Shown piece by piece: positions 49,828 through 50,144 of a stretch of DNA of 50,144 bases. Positions within the stretch are counted from its first letter, which is position 1. The number at the start of each line of letters is the position of its first letter. The translations under genes and the position numbers were made by a program. The notes beneath the pieces were generated by a model. That model saw only the letters and a program-made list of their open reading frames with translations. It was not told where the DNA came from and ran no database searches. Origin of the DNA: Euryarchaeota archaeon UBA19 (GTDB taxonomy: Archaea > Thermoplasmatota > Poseidoniia > Poseidoniales > Thalassarchaeaceae); NCBI GenBank assembly GCA_002502175.1, contig DAPQ01000058.1:1-50144 (forward strand), in the 5' to 3' direction.

Positions 49828-50144
49828 ATGGTGAATCCGACGCAAAAATTGACCAATACCAGACCTAAATTTTGCATTTTTATTCTCTTCATGATACTAA
49901 TTTGGAGCGTTTCTCCCCTTAAGTCCATTCAGATCGAATCCGAAGGCTTCGATGAGGATTCAAAATTCTTGGCGTATGAAAAAGATGACGACGACGATGA
50001 GGATGATGACGACGACGATGAGGATGATGACGATGACGAGGATGACGAAGACGAGGATGAAGACGACGACGATGACGAGGATGACGAAGACGAGGATGAA
50101 GACGACGACGATGAGGATGAAGACGACGACGACGAGGATGATGA
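49828..50144 (+). CDS. Secreted polyacidic (Asp/Glu tract) protein, partial at the window edge
   Basis: Starting with ATG at 49828, 4 bases after the M28-ZIP stop, this frame encodes a short N-terminus, a hydrophobic signal segment (FCIFILFMILIWSVSPL, about residues 15-31), a linker and then, from residue 53, at least 53 consecutive Asp or Glu residues running out of the window. The spacing implies co-transcription with M28-ZIP. A metal-ion or calcium buffering role outside the cell is plausible. The true length and any later domain are not visible. Confidence 0.75.
   Translation, partial: MVNPTQKLTNTRPKFCIFILFMILIWSVSPLKSIQIESEGFDEDSKFLAYEKDDDDDEDDDDDDEDDDDDEDDEDEDEDDDDDEDDEDEDEDDDDEDEDDDDEDD
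49984..50144 (+). repeat. GAY/GAR codon low-complexity tract
   Basis: This is a continuous run of GAT, GAC, GAA and GAG codons with imperfect tandem structure. A 21-base unit (GATGACGACGACGATGAGGAT) is repeated back to back at the beginning, and a unit of about 39 bases is repeated further on. Frame is kept throughout, with no stop, and synonymous codons vary. This suggests expansion by slippage or recombination under protein-level selection. Confidence 0.85.

Noticed and set aside
49984..50144. Acidic codon tract considered as a microsatellite or assembly artefact
   Set aside because: Frame is kept for 53 codons with varied synonymous codons and it follows a signal segment, so a coding tract is more likely.
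1..50144. CRISPR array, insertion sequence, prophage or toxin-antitoxin pair
   Set aside because: I found no regularly spaced repeats, transposase, integrase or phage structural genes on either strand.

Overview
The window reads as a piece of a euryarchaeal chromosome, most likely a planktonic marine Thermoplasmatota lineage (Marine Group II / Poseidoniales type). This placement is inferred from gene content, not from a phylogeny. The archaeal signature is clear: the rpl44e-rps27e-aIF2alpha-Nop10-PAC2 operon, ribosomal protein L37e, the DP1 subunit of DNA polymerase D, NOB1, and archaeal-type TyrRS and PheS. Many metabolic genes look bacterial, and there are many secreted proteins with beta-propeller, PKD, EGF-like and thrombospondin-type-3 features, which fits a surface-ocean heterotroph. 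Genes are tightly packed on both strands with many ATGA/GTGA/TAATG overlaps. No stretch over 300 bases lacks a gene, and I saw no CRISPR array, insertion sequence, rRNA or replication origin.

Layout. 1-2460 (minus): translation and ribosome-biogenesis operon ending in a PAC2 protein and a cut-off S51 peptidase. 2616-7003 (plus): two small membrane proteins, L37e, PurF and a propeller-PKD protein. 7010-11270 (minus): ETF alpha/beta, a glutaryl-CoA-dehydrogenase-like enzyme and a surface propeller. 11372-14661 (plus): a DUF5611-like protein, TyrRS and HMG-CoA synthase. 14664-24100: a cysteine-desulfurase-like aminotransferase, a second acyl-CoA dehydrogenase, a GcvH-like protein without its lipoyl lysine, a bacterial class II CCA-adding enzyme, a miniature serine-kinase-like protein, a HEAT-repeat protein, a PCMT-like protein, tRNA-Val, a CinA-like amidase and DP1. 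24104-32985: HAD phosphatase, MoaD/SAMP, TatA, NOB1, DedA, tRNA-Glu, FMN reductase, SLOG protein, SufS-SufE-SufT, FolD, tRNA-Thr, a zinc-ribbon membrane protein and PheS.

33004-40633 is a coherent extracytoplasmic cluster. It holds two lipoprotein Sco1/SenC copper chaperones, one with an EGF-like insert and one with a thrombospondin-type-3 insert, plus two membrane-anchored cupredoxin-like proteins, a small Ig-like surface protein and two large paralogous LVIVD-type propellers rich in conserved histidines. I infer a copper-dependent extracellular enzyme system with its own metallochaperones.

40796-47470 is a six-gene leftward operon: an 799-residue surface protein, an iron/heme-type substrate-binding protein, a FecCD permease, an ATPase, a flavodoxin and a HugZ-like heme-utilisation protein. 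It looks like a complete archaeal heme (or siderophore) capture, import and degradation system. Upstream lies a perfect palindrome (47501-47516) resembling a DtxR-family operator. It is shared with a divergent gene (47520-49823) that fuses an extracellular M28 zinc aminopeptidase to a ZIP metal transporter. After that comes the start of a secreted protein with at least 53 consecutive Asp/Glu residues, cut by the window edge. The 40.8-50.1 kb segment is the strongest candidate for an undescribed, metal-regulated nutrient acquisition system.
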